Assembly (NCBI GenBank): GCA_937890875.1
Contig: CALAEB010000374.1
Location: forward strand, 1-6,731
Source: an uncultured Anaerolineaceae bacterium
GTDB taxonomy: Bacteria > Chloroflexota > Anaerolineae > Anaerolineales > Anaerolineaceae
Direction of reading: 5' to 3'
Length of the DNA: 6,731 nucleotides
In this document: one piece after another, positions 5,770 through 6,731 of the stretch
How positions within the stretch are numbered: the first letter of the stretch is position 1
Layout of the letters: every line of letters begins with the position of its first letter
Notes under the pieces: model-generated
Databases searched by the model: none
What the model saw: only the letters and a program-made list of their open reading frames with translations
Told to the model about the DNA's origin: nothing
Program-made: the position numbers and the translations under genes

Positions 5770-6731
5770 ATCTTCTCTCCATCGGAATTGAACAGATATA
5801 TCATGTTCGGCGTCACGGTCAGCGCCAGCCGGTCGCCGATGCTTATATCGTCCGCCCGCTCTTTCACCAATCGGATCGTGCCGGATGTTCCGAATTTTGT
5901 TGTGACAACGGTGATGCCTCCGTGCCGGCTCATTTCGACCACATCCGCATGGAATCGTGCTTTTCCTTCTTCCGAAACGAACAGATTTTCAGGCCTGAAC
6001 CCGGCGGAGACCGGCTGGTCTGCGATCGGAATATCCGAGAGGATCACTTTCCCTTCCGTAATGAACCTCCCGTCAATGATTTCCCCTGCAATCATGTTGA
6101 CCGGCAAACCGCCTAAAAACCCGGCAGTAAAACGGTTGGCGGGACTGTCATACACGTCCTGAGGTTTTCCGTACTGTTGAAGAACACCTTTTTTCATGAT
6201 CGCGATTTCGTCACAAATGTTCAGCGCTTCTTCCTGGTCATGGGTCACGAAGATGGTCGTGATACCGGTCATTTGCTGGATCCGCCGGATCTCATCCCGG
6301 GTTTGGACCCGCAGCCTTGCGTCAAGGTTGGAAAGCGGCTCATCCAGCAAGAGGATCGAAGGCTGTTTCACGATGGCCCGCGCGATGGCAACCCGCTGCT
6401 GCTGCCCGCCGGACAACTCGAAAGGTTTTCGGTCGAGGCAATCCTCAATTTCCACCAATCCGGCGGTTCTGAGCACTTCTTCCTGAACAAATTCTTTCAA
6501 TCGAATGCTTTCTTTCGCCGTTTTGTTGCGGGTCCATAGCTTCGTTTCAAGCTGTTTCCGAATTTCTTTCGAATTAATCAGCGGAAATTCAATATTTTGC
6601 CGCACCGTAAGATGCGGGTATAAGGCGTAATTTTGGAAAACCATCCCCACCCCGCGCTTCGCCGGTGACAGATTGGTAACCTCCTGATCATCGAACCAAA
6701 CTTTCCCCGAGGTGGGCTGGCAGACGCCTGC
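5757..6731 (-). CDS. ABC transporter ATP-binding protein, MalK/UgpC type, 5'-truncated by window edge
   Basis: This is the cytoplasmic ATPase that powers the importer. The frame is open to the right edge, adding 27 residues (beginning A-G-V-C-Q-P-T-S-G-K-V) before a GTG at 6650 that is only an internal valine. The Walker A loop lies just beyond the window. In the 324 visible residues are the Q-loop VFQNYALYPH with Gln33, the signature LSGGQQQRVAIARA near 106-119, Walker B ILLLDEP near 126-132, D-loop SNLD, and switch His164 in VTHDQEEAL. From about residue 207 a TOBE-type regulatory domain follows (VSAGFRPENLFV). The segment between the Q-loop and signature is about 20 residues longer than I recall for E. 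coli MalK. The gene overlaps permease F by 13 nt and is the first visible gene of the operon. The function is sure, the substrate unknown. Confidence 0.92.
   Translation of the reverse strand, partial: AGVCQPTSGKVWFDDQEVTNLSPAKRGVGMVFQNYALYPHLTVRQNIEFPLINSKEIRKQLETKLWTRNKTAKESIRLKEFVQEEVLRTAGLVEIEDCLDRKPFELSGGQQQRVAIARAIVKQPSILLLDEPLSNLDARLRVQTRDEIRRIQQMTGITTIFVTHDQEEALNICDEIAIMKKGVLQQYGKPQDVYDSPANRFTAGFLGGLPVNMIAGEIIDGRFITEGKVILSDIPIADQPVSAGFRPENLFVSEEGKARFHADVVEMSRHGGITVVTTKFGTSGTIRLVKERADDISIGDRLALTVTPNMIYLFNSDGEKIWQQ
5777..5780 (-). promoter_or_regulatory. Ribosome binding site that selects the permease F start
   Basis: On the minus strand GGAG lies in the last codons of the ATPase gene, with 7 nt between it and the ATG ending at 5769 and 16 nt to the alternative ATG ending at 5760. 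The spacing favours the upstream ATG. Confidence 0.6.

Noticed and set aside
6648..6650. GTG at 6650 as the start of the ATPase gene
   Set aside because: In-frame upstream codons encode the conserved stretch that links Walker A to the Q-loop, so the gene continues off the right edge; an ATPase without Walker A is not supported.

Overview
The window holds two convergent operons that meet in a 325-bp non-coding junction. The plus strand (2-2243) carries the end of a redox/amino-acid operon: the 3' part of an indolepyruvate:ferredoxin oxidoreductase beta subunit (iorB-like), an Asp/Glu/hydantoin-racemase-family protein and a stand-alone PLP-dependent aminotransferase. The minus strand (6731 down to 2569) carries a carbohydrate-type (CUT1) ABC importer in the order ATPase (MalK/UgpC-like, 5' end off the window), permease F-type, permease G-type, solute-binding protein.

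Organism: an oxygen-sensitive 2-oxoacid:ferredoxin oxidoreductase points to an anaerobic bacterium (archaea are less likely given the Shine-Dalgarno layout and MalE/F/G/K-type transporter). The binding protein has a plain signal-peptidase-I type leader with no lipobox cysteine, which suggests a free periplasmic protein and hence a two-membrane cell; this is inference and I cannot assign a phylum. GC judged by eye is roughly the low 40s percent in the plus-strand genes and close to 50% in the minus-strand genes, with a matching change in arginine codons (CGT-rich versus CGG-rich), so the two halves may have different histories.

How the plus-strand genes may work together: the aminotransferase would turn an amino acid, perhaps an aromatic one, into its 2-oxoacid. 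The Ior complex would decarboxylate aryl-pyruvates to aryl-acetyl-CoA and reduce ferredoxin. The racemase could feed in D-amino acids or hydantoin-derived substrates. Gene spacing is tight (2 bp and 17 bp), so co-transcription is very likely. This linked trio is the most interesting biological idea in the window, but the exact substrate is not readable from sequence.

How the minus-strand genes work together: the binding protein captures a solute, probably a sugar, oligosaccharide or glycerol-phosphate-like compound, outside the inner membrane. The two permeases form the channel and the ATPase powers it. ATPase and permease F overlap, permease F and permease G overlap by ATGA, and the binding-protein gene follows after 55 bp containing a small hairpin.

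The junction (2244-2568) has three inverted repeats and no gene: an 11-bp hairpin, a perfect 29-bp inverted repeat with a 5-nt loop (a bidirectional terminator core inside a much longer stem), and a 13-bp hairpin that reads as the terminator of the ABC operon. No tRNA, rRNA, CRISPR array, insertion sequence or phage gene was seen. The transporter and amino-acid genes belong to known families; I see no clearly new defence or mobile system here.
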